This document shows positions 63,927 through 64,000 of a stretch of 64,000 nt of DNA, in pieces. The translations under genes were made by a program, and so were the position numbers. The stretch is from Prauserella salsuginis. GTDB lineage: Bacteria; Actinomycetota; Actinomycetes; Mycobacteriales; Pseudonocardiaceae. Each line of letters opens with the position of its first letter. The first letter of the stretch is position 1. The notes under the pieces are model-generated. The model searched no databases and had not been told where the DNA came from. It worked only from the letters and a program-made list of their open reading frames with translations. The stretch covers positions 124,001-188,000 of the forward strand of contig NZ_JANBBF010000014.1 of assembly GCF_024648885.1 (NCBI RefSeq), written 5' to 3'.

Positions 63927-64000
63927 CGAGAAGAACCGTCATACCCGTGGTGTTCGCCGTCGGCGCGATGCTCGGTATCGCCTCACCGGCGGCCGCCCAG
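63923..64000 (+). CDS. N-terminal fragment of an exported protein
   Basis: The first 26 residues only: a signal peptide (TRRTVIPVVFAVGAMLGIASPAAAQ) that is cut by the window edge. ATG 63923 overlaps the racemase stop. Probably a secreted or binding protein acting with the racemase; identity cannot be read. Confidence 0.6.
   Translation, partial: MTRRTVIPVVFAVGAMLGIASPAAAQ

Overview
The window is GC-rich (about 70 percent by eye), densely coded actinobacterial chromosome. Mycothiol conjugate amidase (Mca), a SigK/RskA pair, proline-rich Pra-type proteins, leaderless or GTG/TTG starts and a DtxR-type iron box point to a mycothiol-making actinomycete. The protein sequences and the intergenic repeats look most like Pseudonocardiales (Saccharomonospora/Amycolatopsis-like); this placement is an inference. 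I see no rRNA, tRNA, CRISPR array, prophage or insertion sequence.

Layout. 1-5.3 kb: end of a transporter, acyl-CoA oxidase, YyaL-type thioredoxin-domain protein, GNAT. 5.3-18.7 kb: a block that matches, in content and largely in order, M. tuberculosis Rv1077-Rv1084 (cbs, two pra-like genes, metB, greA, DUF4307, mca, small membrane protein, YyaL), with an amino-acid catabolism insert (MBL-fold protein, Lrp/AsnC, hppD, ilvA, small membrane protein). 18.8-23.9 kb: exported metallophosphatase, pentapeptide-repeat protein, thiolase, DUF3870. 24-27.3 kb: a three-gene operon (DUF819 permease, dipeptide epimerase, secreted NlpC/P60 peptidase) that reads as salvage of peptidoglycan stem peptides, sitting just behind a strong intrinsic hairpin. 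27.8-32.6 kb: BI-1 protein, a surface protein with its own sortase, a DivIVA-like coiled-coil protein. 32.7-36.5 kb: iron-box-controlled substrate-binding lipoprotein, SpoIIE-type phosphatase divergent from an HATPase, small exported protein. 36.9-42.5 kb: FMN reductase plus MFS pair, then a large SARP/AfsR regulator.

42.7-52.5 kb is the most coherent system: a minus-strand operon (FAD oxidoreductase, DUF1365, CFA-type methyltransferase, sigK, rskA, photolyase) divergent from DUF1295, a membrane-bound molybdopterin oxidoreductase and an MPT83-like fasciclin lipoprotein. Four promoters inside it share one pattern, [C/G]C[A/G]ATC-N16-NCGAAT, which I read as the SigK-type promoter; one gives a leaderless transcript. 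The set resembles light or singlet-oxygen responses in which membrane fatty acids are methylated or oxidised and DNA is photorepaired.

52.5-64 kb: MarR plus MMPL transporter, a second MFS plus FMN-reductase pair controlled by a divergent TetR with a concentric double operator, a VOC protein, a GH106-type rhamnosidase behind a LacI-type palindrome, a 15-bp tandem repeat, and a tandem-domain Lrp regulator with an Asp/Glu/hydantoin racemase followed by the start of an exported protein that runs off the window.
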